Source: Parapristionchus giblindavisi
Taxonomy: Eukaryota; Nematoda; Chromadorea; Rhabditida; Diplogasteridae
Direction: 5' to 3'
Assembly (NCBI GenBank): GCA_943737045.1
Contig: CALSFV010000219.1
Location: forward strand, 868,001 to 932,000
Length of the DNA: 64,000 nucleotides
Of this stretch, positions 35,118 through 49,563 are shown piece after piece (the stretch's first letter is position 1; each line of letters starts with the position of its first letter). The position numbers and the translations under genes are program-made. The notes beneath the pieces are model-generated. The model saw only the letters and a program-made list of their open reading frames with translations. It made no database searches and was not told where the DNA came from.

Positions 35118-37365
35118 AACTGAAGTGTAGATTATTCAGAATTTTTTGCTCTTTCACGTGGTATATGCTACGATAAGTTTCGATAAAGCATTGACATGTC
35201 ACGAATTCTTTATTGCCAAAAATGCATAATTCAATTTTGTTAATTCGGCTTAAGTGCCCGTTGTTCAACATGGGAACGAGCAAAATACTCAGAATTTTTT
35301 GCTCTTTCGTTTGGTATATGACACGCTGGGTCTAGCAGAAAATATTTCATGTCAGGTATTGTTTTGGTCTTATCAGAGTGAAAGCTACTTTTGTACTTTG
35401 GGCATTGTGGAATCAACACAAGGTTACAGTTTGACATGAACTGAAGTGTAGATTATTCAGAATTTTTTGCTCTTTCACGTGGTATATGCTACGATAAGTT
35501 TCGATTAAATATTGGCGTGTCACGAATTCTTTAATGCTAAAAATGCATGGTTCTATGTTGTTAATTCGGCTGAAGTGGCCGTTGTTCAACATGGGAACGT
35601 GCAAAATACTCAGAATTTTTTGCTCTTTCGTTTGGTATATGACACGCTGGGTCTAGCCGAAAATTTTTCATGTGAGGTATTTTTTTGCTCCTATCAGAGT
35701 GAAAGCTACTTTTGTACTTTGGGCATTGTGGAATCAACACAAGATTACAGTTTGACATGAACTGAAGTGTAGATTATTCAGAATTTTTTGCTCTTTAACG
35801 TGGTATATGCTACGATAAGTTTCGATAAAGCATTGACATGTCACGAATTCTTTATTGCCAAAAATGCATAATTCAATTTTGTTAATTCGGCTTAAGTGCC
35901 CGTTGTTCAACATGGGAACGAGCAAAATACTCAGAATTTTTTGCTCTTTCGTTTGGTATATGACACGCTGGGTCTAGCAGAAAATATTTCATGTCAGGTA
36001 TTGTTTTGGTCTTATCAGAGTGAAAGCTACTTTTGTACTTTGGGCATTGTGGAATCAACACAAGGTTACAGTTTGACATGAACTGAAGTGTAGATTATTC
36101 AGAATTTTTTGCTCTTTCACGTGGTATATGCTACGATAAGTTTAGATTAAATATTGGCGTGTCACGAATTCTTTAATGCTAAAAATGCATGGTTCAATGT
36201 TGTTAATTCGGCTGAAGTGGCCGTTGTTCAACATGGAACGTTGCAAAATACTCAGAATTTTTTGCTCTTTCGTTTGGTATATGACACGCTGGGTCTAGCA
36301 GAAAATTTTTCATGTGAGGTATTCTTTTGCTCTTATCAGAGTGAAAGCTACTTTTGTACTTTGGGCATTGTGGAATCAACACAAGATTACAGTTTGACAT
36401 GAACTGAAGTGTAGATTATTCAGAATTTTTTTGCTCCTTCACGTGGTATATGCTACGGTAAGTTTAGATAAAATATTGGCGTGTCACGAATTCTTTAATG
36501 CTAAAAATGCATGGTTCAATGTTGTTAATTCGGCTGAAGTGGCCGTTGTTCAACATGGGAACGAGCAAAATACTCAGAATTTTTTGCTCTTTCGTTTGGT
36601 ATATGACACGCTGGGTCTAGCAGAAAATATTTCATGTCAGGTATTGTTTTGGTCTTATCAGAGTGAAAGCTACTTTTGTACTTTGGGCATTGTGGAATCA
36701 ACACAAGATTACAGTTTGACATGAACTGAAGTGTAGATTATTCAGAATTTTTTGCTCTTTAACGTGGTATATGCTACGATAAGTTTCGATAAAGCATTGA
36801 CATGTCACGAATTCTTTAATGCTAAAAATGCATGGTTCAATGTTGTTAATTCGGCTGGAGCGGCCGTTGTTCAACATGGAACGTTGCAAAATACTCAGAA
36901 TTTTTTGCTCTTTCGTTTGGTATATGACACGCTGGGTCTAGCAGAAAATTTTTCATGTGAGGTATTCTTTTGCTCTTATCAGAGTGAAAGCTACTTTTGT
37001 ACTTTGGGCATTGTGGAATCAACACAAGATTACAGTTTGACATGAACTGAAGTGTAGATTATTCAGAATTTTTTGCTCTTTAACGTGGTATATGCTACGA
37101 TAAGTTTCGATAAAGCATTGACATGTCACGAATTCTTTATTGCCAAAAATGCATAATTCAATTTTGTTAATTCGGCTTAAGTGCCCGTTGTTCAACATGG
37201 GAACGAGCAAAATACTCAGAATTTTTTGCTCTTTCGTTTGGTATATGACACGCTGGGTCTAGCAGAAAATATTTCATGTCAGGTATTGTTTTGGTCTTAT
37301 CAGAGTGAAAGCTACTTTTGTACTTTGGGCATTGTGGAATCAACACAAGGTTACAGTTTGACATG

Positions 37366-40300
37366 AACTGAAGTGTAGATTATTCAGAATTTTTTGCTCT
37401 TTCACGTGGTATATGCTACGATAAGTTTAGATTAAATATTGGCGTGTCACGAATTCTTTAATGCTAAAAATGCATGGTTCAATGTTGTTAATTCGGCTGG
37501 AGCGGCCGTTGTTCAACATGGAACGTTGCAAAATACTCAGAATTTTTTGCTCTTTCGTTTGGTATATGACACGCTGGGTCTAGCAGAAAATTTTTCATGT
37601 GAGGTATTCTTTTGCTCTTATCAGAGTGAAAGCTACTTTTGTACTTTGGGCATTGTGGAATCAACACAAGATTACAGTTTGACATGAACTGAAGTGTAGA
37701 TTATTCAGAATTTTTTGCTCTTTCACGTGGTATATGCTACGATAAGTTTCGATAAAGCATTGACATGTCACGAATTCTTTATTGCCAAAAATGCATAATT
37801 CAATTTTGTTAATTCGGCTGAAGTGCCCGTTGTTCAACATGGGAACCTGCAAAATACTCAGAGTTTTGTGCTCTTTCGTTTGGTATATGACACGCTGGGT
37901 CTAGCCGAAAATTTTTCATGTGAGGTATTCTTTTGCTCTTATCAGAGTGAAAGCTACTTTTGTACTTTGGGCATTGTGGAATCAACACAAGATTACAGTT
38001 TGACATGAACTGAAGTATAGATTATTCAGAATTTTTTGCTCTTTCACGTGGAATATGCTACGATAAGTTTCGATTAAATATTGGCGTGTCACGAATTCTT
38101 TAATGCTAAAAATGCATGGTTCAATGTTGTTAATTCGGCTGAAGTGGCCGTTGTTCAACATGGGAACGTGCAAAATACTCAGAGTTTTGTGCTCTTTCGT
38201 TTGGTATATGACACGCTGGGTCTAGCCGAAAATTTTTCATGTGAGGTATTCTTTTGCTCTTATCAGAGTGAAAGCTACTTTTGTACTTTGGGCATTGTGG
38301 AATCAACACAAGATTACAGTTTGACATGAACTGAAGTGTAGATTATTCAGAATTTTTTGCTCTTTCACGTGGTATATGCTACGATAAGTTTCGATTAAAT
38401 ATTGGCGTGTCACGAATTCTTTAATGCTAAAAATGCATGGTTCAATGTTGTTAATTCGGCTGAAGTGGCCGTTGTTCAACATGGGAACGTGCAAAATACT
38501 CAGAATTTTTTGCTCTTTCGTTTGGTATATGACACGCTGGGTCTAGCCGAAAATTTTTCATGTGAGGTATTCTTTTGCTCCTATCAGAGTGAAAGCTACT
38601 TTTGTACTTTGGGCATTGTGGAATCAACACAAGATTACAGTTTGACATGAACTGAAGTGTAGATTATTCAGAATTTTTTGCTCTTTAACGTGGTATATGC
38701 TACGATAAGTTTCGATAAAGCATTGACATGTCACGAATTCTTTATTGCCAAAAATGCATAATTCAATTTTGTTAATTCGGCTTAAGTGCCCGTTGTTCAA
38801 CATGGGAACGAGCAAAATACTCAGAATTTTTTGCTCTTTCGTTTGGTATATGACACGCTGGGTCTAGCAGAAAATATTTCATGTCAGGTATTGTTTTGGT
38901 CTTATCAGAGTGAAAGCTACTTTTGTACTTTGGGCATTGTGGAATCAACACAAGGTTACAGTTTGACATGAACTGAAGTGTAGATTATTCAGAATTTTTT
39001 GCTCTTTCACGTGGTATATGCTACGATAAGTTTAGATTAAATATTGGCGTGTCACGAATTCTTTAATGCTAAAAATGCATGGTTCAATGTTGTTAATTCG
39101 GCTGGAGCGGCCGTTGTTCAACATGGAACGTTGCAAAATACTCAGAATTTTTTGCTCTTTCGTTTGGTATATGACACGCTGGGTCTAGCAGAAAATTTTT
39201 CATGTGAGGTATTCTTTTGCTCTTATCAGAGTGAAAGCTACTTTTGTACTTTGGGCATTGTGGAATCAACACAAGATTACAGTTTGACATGAACTGAAGT
39301 GTAGATTATTCAGAATTTTTTGCTCCTTCACGTGGTATATGCTACGGTAAGTTTAGATAAAATATTGGCGTGTCACGAATTCTTTAATGCTAAAAATGCA
39401 TGGTTCAATGTTGTTAATTCGGCTGAAGTGGCCGTTGTTCAACATGGGAACGTGCAAAATACTCAGAATTTTTTGCTCTTTCGTTTGGTATATGACACGC
39501 TGGGTCTAGCCGAAAATTTTTCATGTGAGGTATTCTTTTGCTCTTATCAGAGTGAAAGCTACTTTTGTACTTTGGGCATTGTGGAATCAACACAAGATTA
39601 CAGTTTGACATGAACTGAAGTGTAGATTATTCAGAATTTTTTGCTCTTTAACGTGGTATATGCTACGATAAGTTTCGATAAAGCATTGACATGTCACGAA
39701 TTCTTTATTGCCAAAAATGCATAATTCAATTTTGTTAATTCGGCTTAAGTGCCCGTTGTTCAACATGGGAACGAGCAAAATACTCAGAATTTTTTGCTCT
39801 TTCGTTTGGTATATGACACGCTGGGTCTAGCAGAAAATATTTCATGTCAGGTATTGTTTTGGTCTTATCAGAGTGAAAGCTACTTTTGTACTTTGGGCAT
39901 TGTGGAATCAACACAAGGTTACAGTTTGACATGAACTGAAGTGTAGATTATTCAGAATTTTTTGCTCTTTCACGTGGTATATGCTACGATAAGTTTAGAT
40001 TAAATATTGGCGTGTCACGAATTCTTTAATGCTAAAAATGCATGGTTCAATGTTGTTAATTCGGCTGGAGCGGCCGTTGTTCAACATGGAACGTTGCAAA
40101 ATACTCAGAATTTTTTGCTCTTTCGTTTGGTATATGACACGCTGGGTCTAGCAGAAAATTTTTCATGTGAGGTATTCTTTTGCTCTTATCAGAGTGAAAG
40201 CTACTTTTGTACTTTGGGCATTGTGGAATCAACACAAGATTACAGTTTGACATGAACTGAAGTGTAGATTATTCAGAATTTTTTGCTCTTTCACGTGGTA

Positions 40301-41217
40301 TATGCTACGATAAGTTTCGATAAAGCATTGACATGTCACGAATTCTTTATTGCCAAAAATGCATAATTCAATTTTGTTAATTCGGCTGAAGTGCCCGTTG
40401 TTCAACATGGGAACGTGCAAAATACTCAGAGTTTTGTGCTCTTTCGTTTGGTATATGACACGCTGGGTCTAGCCGAAAATTTTTCATGTGAGGTATTCTT
40501 TTGCTCTTATCAGAGTGAAAGCTACTTTTGTACTTTGGGCATTGTGGAATCAACACAAGATTACAGTTTGACATGAACTGAAGTGTAGATTATTCAGAAT
40601 TTTTTGCTCTTTCACGTGGAATATGCTACGATAAGTTTCGATTAAATATTGGCGTGTCACGAATTCTTTAATGCTAAAAATGCATGGTTCAATGTTGTTA
40701 ATTCGGCTGAAGTGGCCGTTGTTCAACATGGGAACGTGCAAAATACTCAGAGTTTTGTGCTCTTTCGTTTGGTATATGACACGCTGGGTCTAGCCGAAAA
40801 TTTTTCATGTGAGGTATTCTTTTGCTCTTATCAGAGTGAAAGCTACTTTTGTACTTTGGGCATTGTGGAATCAACACAAGATTACAGTTTGACATGAACT
40901 GAAGTGTAGATTATTCAGAATTTTTTGCTCTTTCACGTGGTATATGCTACGATAAGTTTCGATTAAATATTGGCGTGTCACGAATTCTTTAATGCTAAAA
41001 ATGCATGGTTCAATGTTGTTAATTCGGCTGAAGTGGCCGTTGTTCAACATGGGAACGTGCAAAATACTCAGAATTTTTTGCTCTTTCGTTTGGTATATGA
41101 CACGCTGGGTCTAGCCGAAAATTTTTCATGTGAGGTATTCTTTTGCTCTTATCAGAGTGAAAGCTACTTTTGTACTTTGGGCATTGTGGAATCAACACAA
41201 GATTACAGTTTGACATG
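37366..41217. repeat. Eight-monomer (2,568-bp) repeat, second copy partial
   Basis: A, chimeric C/D, D, B at 37366-38649 recurs at 39934-41217, exactly 2,568 bp (8 x 321) away, with matching variants such as the unit containing cacgtggaatatg. The copies diverge in class order after the fourth monomer. Confidence 0.75.
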
Positions 41218-41859
41218 AACTGAAGTGTAGATTATTCAGAATTTTTTGCTCTTTCACGTGGAATATGCTACGATAAGTTTCGATTAAATATTGGCGTGTC
41301 ACGAATTCTTTAATGCTAAAAATGCATGGTTCAATGTTGTTAATTCGGCTGAAGTGGCCGTTGTTCAACATGGGAACGTGCAAAATACTCAGAATTTTTT
41401 GCTCTTTCGTTTGGTATATGACACGCTGGGTCTAGCCGAAAATTTTTCATGTGAGGTATTCTTTTGCTCTTATCAGAGTGAAAGCTACTTTTGTACTTTG
41501 GGCATTGTGGAATCAACACAAGATTACAGTTTGACATGAACTGAAGTGTAGATTATTCAGAATTTTTTGCTCTTTCACGTGGTATATGCTACGATAAGTT
41601 TCGATAAAGCATTGACATGTCACGAATTCTTTATTGCCAAAAATGCATAATTCAATTTTGTTAATTCGGCTTAAGTGCCCGTTGTTCAACATGGGAACGT
41701 GCAAAATACTCAGAATTTTTTGCTCTTTCGTTTGGTATATGACACGCTGGGTCTAGCCGAAAATTTTTCATGTGAGGTATTCTTTTGCTCTTATCAGAGT
41801 GAAAGCTACTTTTGTACTTTGGGCATTGTGGAATCAACACAAGGTTACAGTTTGACATG

Positions 41860-43785
41860 AACTGAAGTGTAGATTATTCAGAATTTTTTGCTCTTTCACG
41901 TGGTATATGCTACGATAAGTTTAGATTAAATATTGGCGTGTCACGAATTCTTTAATGCTAAAAATGCATGGTTCAATGTTGTTAATTCGGCTGGAGCGGC
42001 CGTTGTTCAACATGGAACGTTGCAAAATACTCAGAATTTTTTGCTCTTTCGTTTGGTATATGACACGCTGGGTCTAGCAGAAAATATTTCATGTCAGGTA
42101 TTGTTTTGGTCTTATCAGAGTGAAAGCTACTTTTGTACTTTGGGCATTGTGGAATCAACACAAGGTTACAGTTTGACATGAACTGAAGTGTAGATTATTC
42201 AGAATTTTTTGCTCTTTCACGTGGTATATGCTACGATAAGTTTAGATTAAATATTGGCGTGTCACGAATTCTTTAATGCTAAAAATGCATGGTTCAATGT
42301 TGTTAATTCGGCTGAAGTGCCCGTTGTTCAACATGGGAACGTGCAAAATACTCAGAATTTTTTGCTCTTTCGTTTGGTATATGACACGCTGGGTCTAGCC
42401 GAAAATTTTTCATGTGAGGTATTCTTTTGCTCTTATCAGAGTGAAAGCTACTTTTGTACTTTGGGCATTGTGGAATCAACACAAGATTACAGTTTGACAT
42501 GAACTGAAGTGTAGATTATTCAGAATTTTTTGCTCTTTCACGTGGTATATGCTACGATAAGTTTCGATAAAGCATTGACATGTCACGAATTCTTTAATGC
42601 TAAAAATGCATGGTTCAATGTTGTTAATTCGGCTGGAGCGGCCGTTGTTCAACATGGAACGTTGCAAAATACTCAGAATTTTTTGCTCTTTCGTTTGGTA
42701 TATGACACGCTGGGTCTAGCAGAAAATATTTCATGTCAGGTATTGTTTTGGTCTTATCAGAGTGAAAGCTACTTTTGTACTTTGGGCATTGTGGAATCAA
42801 CACAAGGTTACAGTTTGACATGAACTGAAGTGTAGATTATTCAGAATTTTTTGCTCTTTCACGTGGTATATGCTACGATAAGTTTAGATTAAATATTGGC
42901 GTGTCACGAATTCTTTAATGCTAAAAATGCATGGTTCAATGTTGTTAATTCGGCTGAAGTGGCCGTTGTTCAACATGGGAACGTGCAAAATACTCAGAAT
43001 TTTTTGCTCTTTCGTTTGGTATATGACACGCTGGGTCTAGAAGAAAATTTTTCATGTGAGGTATTCTTTTGCTCTTATCAGAGTGAAAGCTACTTTTGTA
43101 CTTTGGGCATTGTGGAATCAACACAAGATTACAGTTTGACATGAACTGAAGTGTAGATTATTCAGAATTTTTTGCTCTTTCACGTGGTATATGCTACGAT
43201 AAGTTTCGATAAAGCATTGACATGTCACGAATTCTTTAATGCTAAAAATGCATGGTTCAATGTTGTTAATTCGGCTGGAGCGGCCGTTGTTCAACATGGA
43301 ACGTTGCAAAATACTCAGAATTTTTTGCTCTTTCGTTTGGTATATGAGACGCTGGGTCTAGCAGAAAATATTTCATGTCAGGTATTGTTTTGGTCTTATC
43401 AGAGTGATAGCTACTTTTGTACTTTGGGCATTGTGGAATCAACACAAGGTTACAGTTTGACATGAACTGAAGTGTAGATTATTCAGAATTTTTTGCTCTT
43501 TCACGTGGTATATGCTACGATAAGTTTAGATTAAATATTGGCGTGTCACGAATTCTTTAATGCTAAAAATGCATGGTTCAATGTTGTTAATTCGGCTGAA
43601 GTGCCCGTTGTTCAACATGGGAACGTGCAAAATACTCAGAGTTTTGTGCTCTTTCGTTTGGTATATGACACGCTGGGTCTAGCCGAAAATTTTTCATGTG
43701 AGGTATTCTTTTGCTCTTATCAGAGTGAAAGCTACTTTTGTACTTTGGGCATTGTGGAATCAACACAAGATTACAGTTTGACATG
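41860..43785. repeat. 642-bp dimeric higher-order repeat, three copies
   Basis: Alternation of an A-first-half/C-second-half chimera with a B or D monomer, three times (41860, 42502, 43144). Private changes (tatgagacgctgg and gagtgatagc in the third copy, gtctagaagaaaa in the second) show divergence after duplication. Confidence 0.8.
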
Positions 43786-46353
43786 AACTGAAGTGTAGAT
43801 TATTCAGAATTTTTTGCTCTTTCATGTGGTATATGCTACGATAAGTTTCGATTAAATATTGGCGTGTCACGAATTCTTTAATGCTAAAAATGCATGGTTC
43901 AATGTTGTTAATTCGGCTGAAGTGGCCGTTGTTCAACATGGGAACGTGCAAAATACTCAGAATTTTTTGCTCTTTCGTTTGGTATATGACACGCTGGGTC
44001 TAGCCGAAAATTTTTCATGTGAGGTATTCTTTTGCTCTTATCAGAGTGAAAGCTACTTTTGTACTTTGGGCATTGTGGAATCAACACAAGATTACAGTTT
44101 GACATGAACTGAAGTGTAGATTATTCAGAATTTTTTGCTCTTTCACGTGGTATATGCTACGATAAGTTTCGATAAAGCATTGACATGTCACGAATTCTTT
44201 ATTGCCAAAAATGCATAATTCAATTTTGTTAATTCGGCTTAAGTGCCCGTTGTTCAACATGGGAACGAGCAAAATACTCAGAATTTTTTGCTCTTTCGTT
44301 TGGTATATGACACGCTGGGTCTAGCAGAAAATATTTCATGTCAGGTATTGTTTTGGTCTTATCAGAGTGAAAGCTACTTTTGTACTTTGGGCATTGTGGA
44401 ATCAACACAAGGTTACAGTTTGACATGAACTGAAGTGTAGATTATTCAGAATTTTTTGTTCTTTCACGTGGTATATGCTACGATAAGTTTCGATTAAATA
44501 TTGGCGTGTCACGAATTCTTTAATGCTAAAAATGCATGGTTCAATGTTGTTAATTCGGCTGAAGTGGCCGTTGTTCAACATGGGAACGTGCAAAATACTC
44601 AGAGTTTTGTGCTCTTTCGTTTGGTATATGACACGCTGGGTCTAGCAGAAAATTTTTCATGTGAGGTATTCTTTTGCTCTTATCAGAGTGAAAGCTACTT
44701 TTGTACTTTGGGCATTGTGGAATCAACACAAGATTACAGTTTGACATGAACTGAAGTGTAGATTATTCATAATTTTTTGCTCTTTCACGTGGTATATGCT
44801 ACGATAAGTTTAGATTAAATATTGGCGTGTCACGAATTCTTTAATGCTAAAAATGCATGGTTCAATGTTGTTAATTCGGCTGAAGTGGCCGTTGTTCAAC
44901 ATGGGAACGTGCAAAATACTCAGAATTTTTTGCTCTTTCGTTTGGTATATGACACGCTGGGTCTAGCCGAAAATTTTTCATGTGAGGTATTCTTTTGCTC
45001 TTATCAGAGTGAAAGCTACTTTTGTACTTTGGGCATTGTGGAATCAACACAAGGTTACAGTTTGACATGAACTGAAGTGTAGATTATTCAGAATTTTTTG
45101 CTCTTTCATGTGGTATATGCTACGATAAGTTTCGATTAAATATTGGCGTGTCACGAATTCTTTAATGCTAAAAATGCATGGTTCAATGTTGTTAATTCGG
45201 CTGAAGTGGCCGTTGTTCAACATGGGAACGTGCAAAATACTCAGAATTTTTTGCTCTTTCGTTTGGTATATGACACGCTGGGTCTAGCCGAAAATTTTTC
45301 ATGTGAGGTATTCTTTTGCTCTTATCAGAGTGAAAGCTACTTTTGTACTTTGGGCATTGTGGAATCAACACAAGATTACAGTTTGACATGAACTGAAGTG
45401 TAGATTATTCAGAATTTTTTGCTCTTTCACGTGGTATATGCTACGATAAGTTTCGATAAAGCATTGACATGTCACGAATTCTTTATTGCCAAAAATGCAT
45501 AATTCAATTTTGTTAATTCGGCTTAAGTGCCCGTTGTTCAACATGGGAACGAGCAAAATACTCAGAATTTTTTGCTCTTTCGTTTGGTATATGACACGCT
45601 GGGTCTAGCAGAAAATATTTCATGTCAGGTATTGTTTTGGTCTTATCAGAGTGAAAGCTACTTTTGTACTTTGGGCATTGTGGAATCAACACAAGGTTAC
45701 AGTTTGACATGAACTGAAGTGTAGATTATTCAGAATTTTTTGCTCTTTCACGTGGTACATGCTACGATAAGTTTCGATTAAATATTGGCGTGTCACGAAT
45801 TCTTTAATGCTAAAAATGCATGGTTCAATGTTGTTAATTCGGCTGAAGTGGCCGTTGTTCAACATGGGAACGTGCAAAATACTCAGAGTTTTGTGCTCTT
45901 TCGTTTGGTATATGACACGCTGGGTCTAGCAGAAAATTTTTCATGTGAGGTATTCTTTTGCTCTTATCAGAGTGAAAGCTACTTTTGTACTTTGGGCATT
46001 GTGGAATCAACACAAGATTACAGTTTGACATGAACTGAAGTGTAGATTATTCATAATTTTTTGCTCTTTCACGTGGTATATGCTACGATAAGTTTAGATT
46101 AAATATTGGCGTGTCACGAATTCTTTAATGCTAAAAATGCATGGTTCAATGTTGTTAATTCGGCTGAAGTGGCCGTTGTTCAACATGGGAACGTGCAAAA
46201 TACTCAGAATTTTTTGCTCTTTCGTTTGGTATATGACACGCTGGGTCTAGCCGAAAATTTTTCATGTGAGGTATTCTTTTGCTCTTATCAGAGTGAAAGC
46301 TACTTTTGTACTTTGGGCATTGTGGAATCAACACAAGATTACAGTTTGACATG
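43786..46353. repeat. 1,284-bp tetrameric higher-order repeat, two copies
   Basis: B, C, D, B at 43786-45069 and 45070-46353. Shared markers are cttcatgtggtat in the first unit and attcataattttttgc before the fourth unit, both otherwise uncommon. Confidence 0.85.
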
Positions 46354-49300
46354 AACTGAAGTGTAGATTATTCAGAATTTTTTGCTCTTTCACGTGGTAT
46401 ATGCTACAATAAGTTTAGATTAAATATTGGCGTGTCACGAATTCTTTATTGCCAAAAATGCATAATTCAATTTTGTTAATTCGGCTTAAGTGCCCGTTGT
46501 TCAACATGGGAACGAGCAAAATACTCAGAATTTTTTGCTCTTTCGTTTGGTATATGACACGCTGGGTCTAGCAGAAAATATTTCATGTCAGGTATTGTTT
46601 TGGTCTTATCAGAGTGAAAGCTACTTTTGTACTTTGGGCATTGTGGAATCAACACAAGATTACAGTTTGACATGAACTGAAGTGTAGATTATTCAGAATT
46701 TTTTGCTCTTTCATGTGGTATATGCTACGATAAGTTTCGATTAAATATTGGCGTGTCACGAATTCTTTAATGCTAAAAATGCATGGTTCAATGTTGTTAA
46801 TTCGGGTGAAGTGGCCGTTGTTCAACATGGGAACGTGCAAAATACTCAGAATTTTTTGCTCTTTCGTTTGGTATATGACACGCTGGGTCTAGCCGAAAAT
46901 TTTTCATGTGAGGTATTCTTTTGCTCTTATCAGAGTGAAAGCTACTTTTGTACTTTGGGCATTGTGGAATCAACACAAGATTACAGTTTGACATGAACTG
47001 AAGTGTAGATTATTCAGAATTTTTTGCTCTTTCACGTGGTATATGCTACGATAAGTTTCGATAAAGCATTGACATGTCACGAATTCTTTATTGCCAAAAA
47101 TGCATAATTCAATTTTGTTAATTCGGCTTAAGTGCCCGTTGTTCAACATGGGAACGAGCAAAATACTCAGAATTTTTTGCTCTTTCGTTTGGTATATGAC
47201 ACGCTGGGTCTAGCAGAAAATATTTCATGTCAGGTATTGTTTTGGTCTTATCAGAGTGAAAGCTACTTTTGTACTTTGGGCATTGTGGAATCAACACAAG
47301 GTTACAGTTTGACATGAACTGAAGTGTAGATTATTCAGAATTTTTTGCTCTTTCACGTGGTATATGCTACGATAAGTTTCGATTAAATATTGGCGTGTCA
47401 CGAATTCTTTAATGCTAAAAATGCATGGCTCAATGTTGTTAATTCGGCTGAAGTGGCCGTTCTTCAACATGGGAACGTGCAAAATACTCAGAATTTTTTG
47501 CTCTTTCGTTTGGTATATGACACGCTGGGTCTAGCAGAAAATTTTTCATGTCAGGTATTCTTTTGGTCTTATCAGAGTGAAAGCTACTTTTGTACTTTGG
47601 GCATTGTGGAATCAACACAAGATTACAGTTTGACATGAACTGAAGTGTAAATTATTCAGAATTTTTTGCTCTTTCACGTGGTATATGCTACGATAAGTTT
47701 CGATAAAGCATTGACATGTCACGAATTCTTTATTGCCAAAAATGCATGGTTCAATGTTGTTAATTCGGCTGAAGTGGCCGTTCTTCAACATGGGAACGTG
47801 CAAAATACTCAGAATTTTTTGCTCTTTCGTTTGGTGTATGACACGCTGGGTCTAGCCGAAAATTTTTCATGTGAGGTATTCTTTTGCTCTTATCAGAGTG
47901 AAAGCTACTTTTGTACTTTGGGCATTGTGGAATCAACACAAGATTACAGTTTGACATGAACTGAAGTGTAGATTATTCAGAATTTTTTGCTCTTTCACGT
48001 GGTATATGCTACAATAAGTTTAGATTAAATATTGGCGTGTCACGAATTCTTTATTGCCAAAAATGCATAATTCAATTTTGTTAATTCGGCTTAAGTGCCC
48101 GTTGTTCAACATGGGAACGAGCAAAATACTCAGAATTTTTTGCTCTTTCGTTTGGTATATGACACGCTGTGTCTAGCAGAAAATATTTCATGTCAGGTAT
48201 TGTTTTGGTCTTATCAGAGTGAAAGCTACTTTTGTACTTTGGGCATTGTGGAATCAACACAAGATTACAGTTTGACATGAACTGAAGTGTAGATTATTCA
48301 GAATTTTTTGCTCTTTCATGTGGTATATGCTACGATAAGTTTCGATTAAATATTGGCGTGTCACGAATTCTTTAATGCTAAAAATGCATGGTTCAATGTT
48401 GTTAATTCGGGTGAAGTGGCCGTTGTTCAACATGGGAACGTGCAAAATACTCAGAATTTTTTGCTCTTTCGTTTGGTATATGACACGCTGGGTCTAGCCG
48501 AAAATTTTTCATGTGAGGTATTCTTTTGCTCTTATCAGAGTGAAAGCTACTTTTGTACTTTGGGCATTGTGGAATCAACACAAGATTACAGTTTGACATG
48601 AACTGAAGTGTAGATTATTCAGAATTTTTTGCTCTTTCACGTGGTATATGCTACGATAAGTTTCGATAAAGCATTGACATGTCACGAATTCTTTATTGCC
48701 AAAAATGCATAATTCAATTTTGTTAATTCGGCTTAAGTGCCCGTTGTTCAACATGGGAACGAGCAAAATACTCAGAATTTTTTGCTCTTTCGTTTGGTAT
48801 ATGACACGCTGGGTCTAGCAGAAAATATTTCATGTCAGGTATTGTTTTGGTCTTATCAGAGTGAAAGCTACTTTTGTACTTTGGGCATTGTGGAATCAAC
48901 ACAAGGTTACAGTTTGACATGAACTGAAGTGTAGATTATTCAGAATTTTTTGCTCTTTCACGTGGTATATGCTACGATAAGTTTCGATTAAATATTGGCG
49001 TGTCACGAATTCTTTAATGCTAAAAATGCATGGTTCAATGTTGTTAATTCGGCTGAAGTGGCCGTTCTTCAACATGGGAACGTGCAAAATACTCAGAATT
49101 TTTTGCTCTTTCGTTTGGTATATGACACGCTGGGTCTAGCAGAAAATTTTTCATGTCAGGTATTCTTTTGGTCTTATCAGAGTGAAAGCTACTTTTGTAC
49201 TTTGGGCATTGTGGAATCAACACAAGATTACAGTTTGACATGAACTGAAGTGTAAATTATTCAGAATTTTTTGCTCTTTCACGTGGTATATGCTACGATA

Positions 49301-49563
49301 AGTTTCGATAAAGCATTGACATGTCACGAATTCTTTATTGCCAAAAATGCATGGTTCAATGTTGTTAATTCGGCTGAAGTGGCCGTTCTTCAACATGGGA
49401 ACGTGCAAAATACTCAGAATTTTTTGCTCTTTCGTTTGGTATATGACACGCTGGGTCTAGCCGAAAATTTTTCATGTGAGGTATTCTTTTGCTCTTATCA
49501 GAGTGAAAGCTACTTTTGTACTTTGGGCATTGTGGAATCAACACAAGATTACAGTTTGACATG
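46354..49563. repeat. 1,605-bp pentameric higher-order repeat, two copies
   Basis: C, B, C, E, E' at 46354-47958 and 47959-49563. Shared private markers include gctacaataag at the start of the first unit, attcgggtgaag in the second, and gaagtgtaaattattc before the fifth. These are among the most alike neighbours in the window and so probably a recent duplication. A related C, D, B, B tetramer follows at 50206-51489. Confidence 0.85.
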
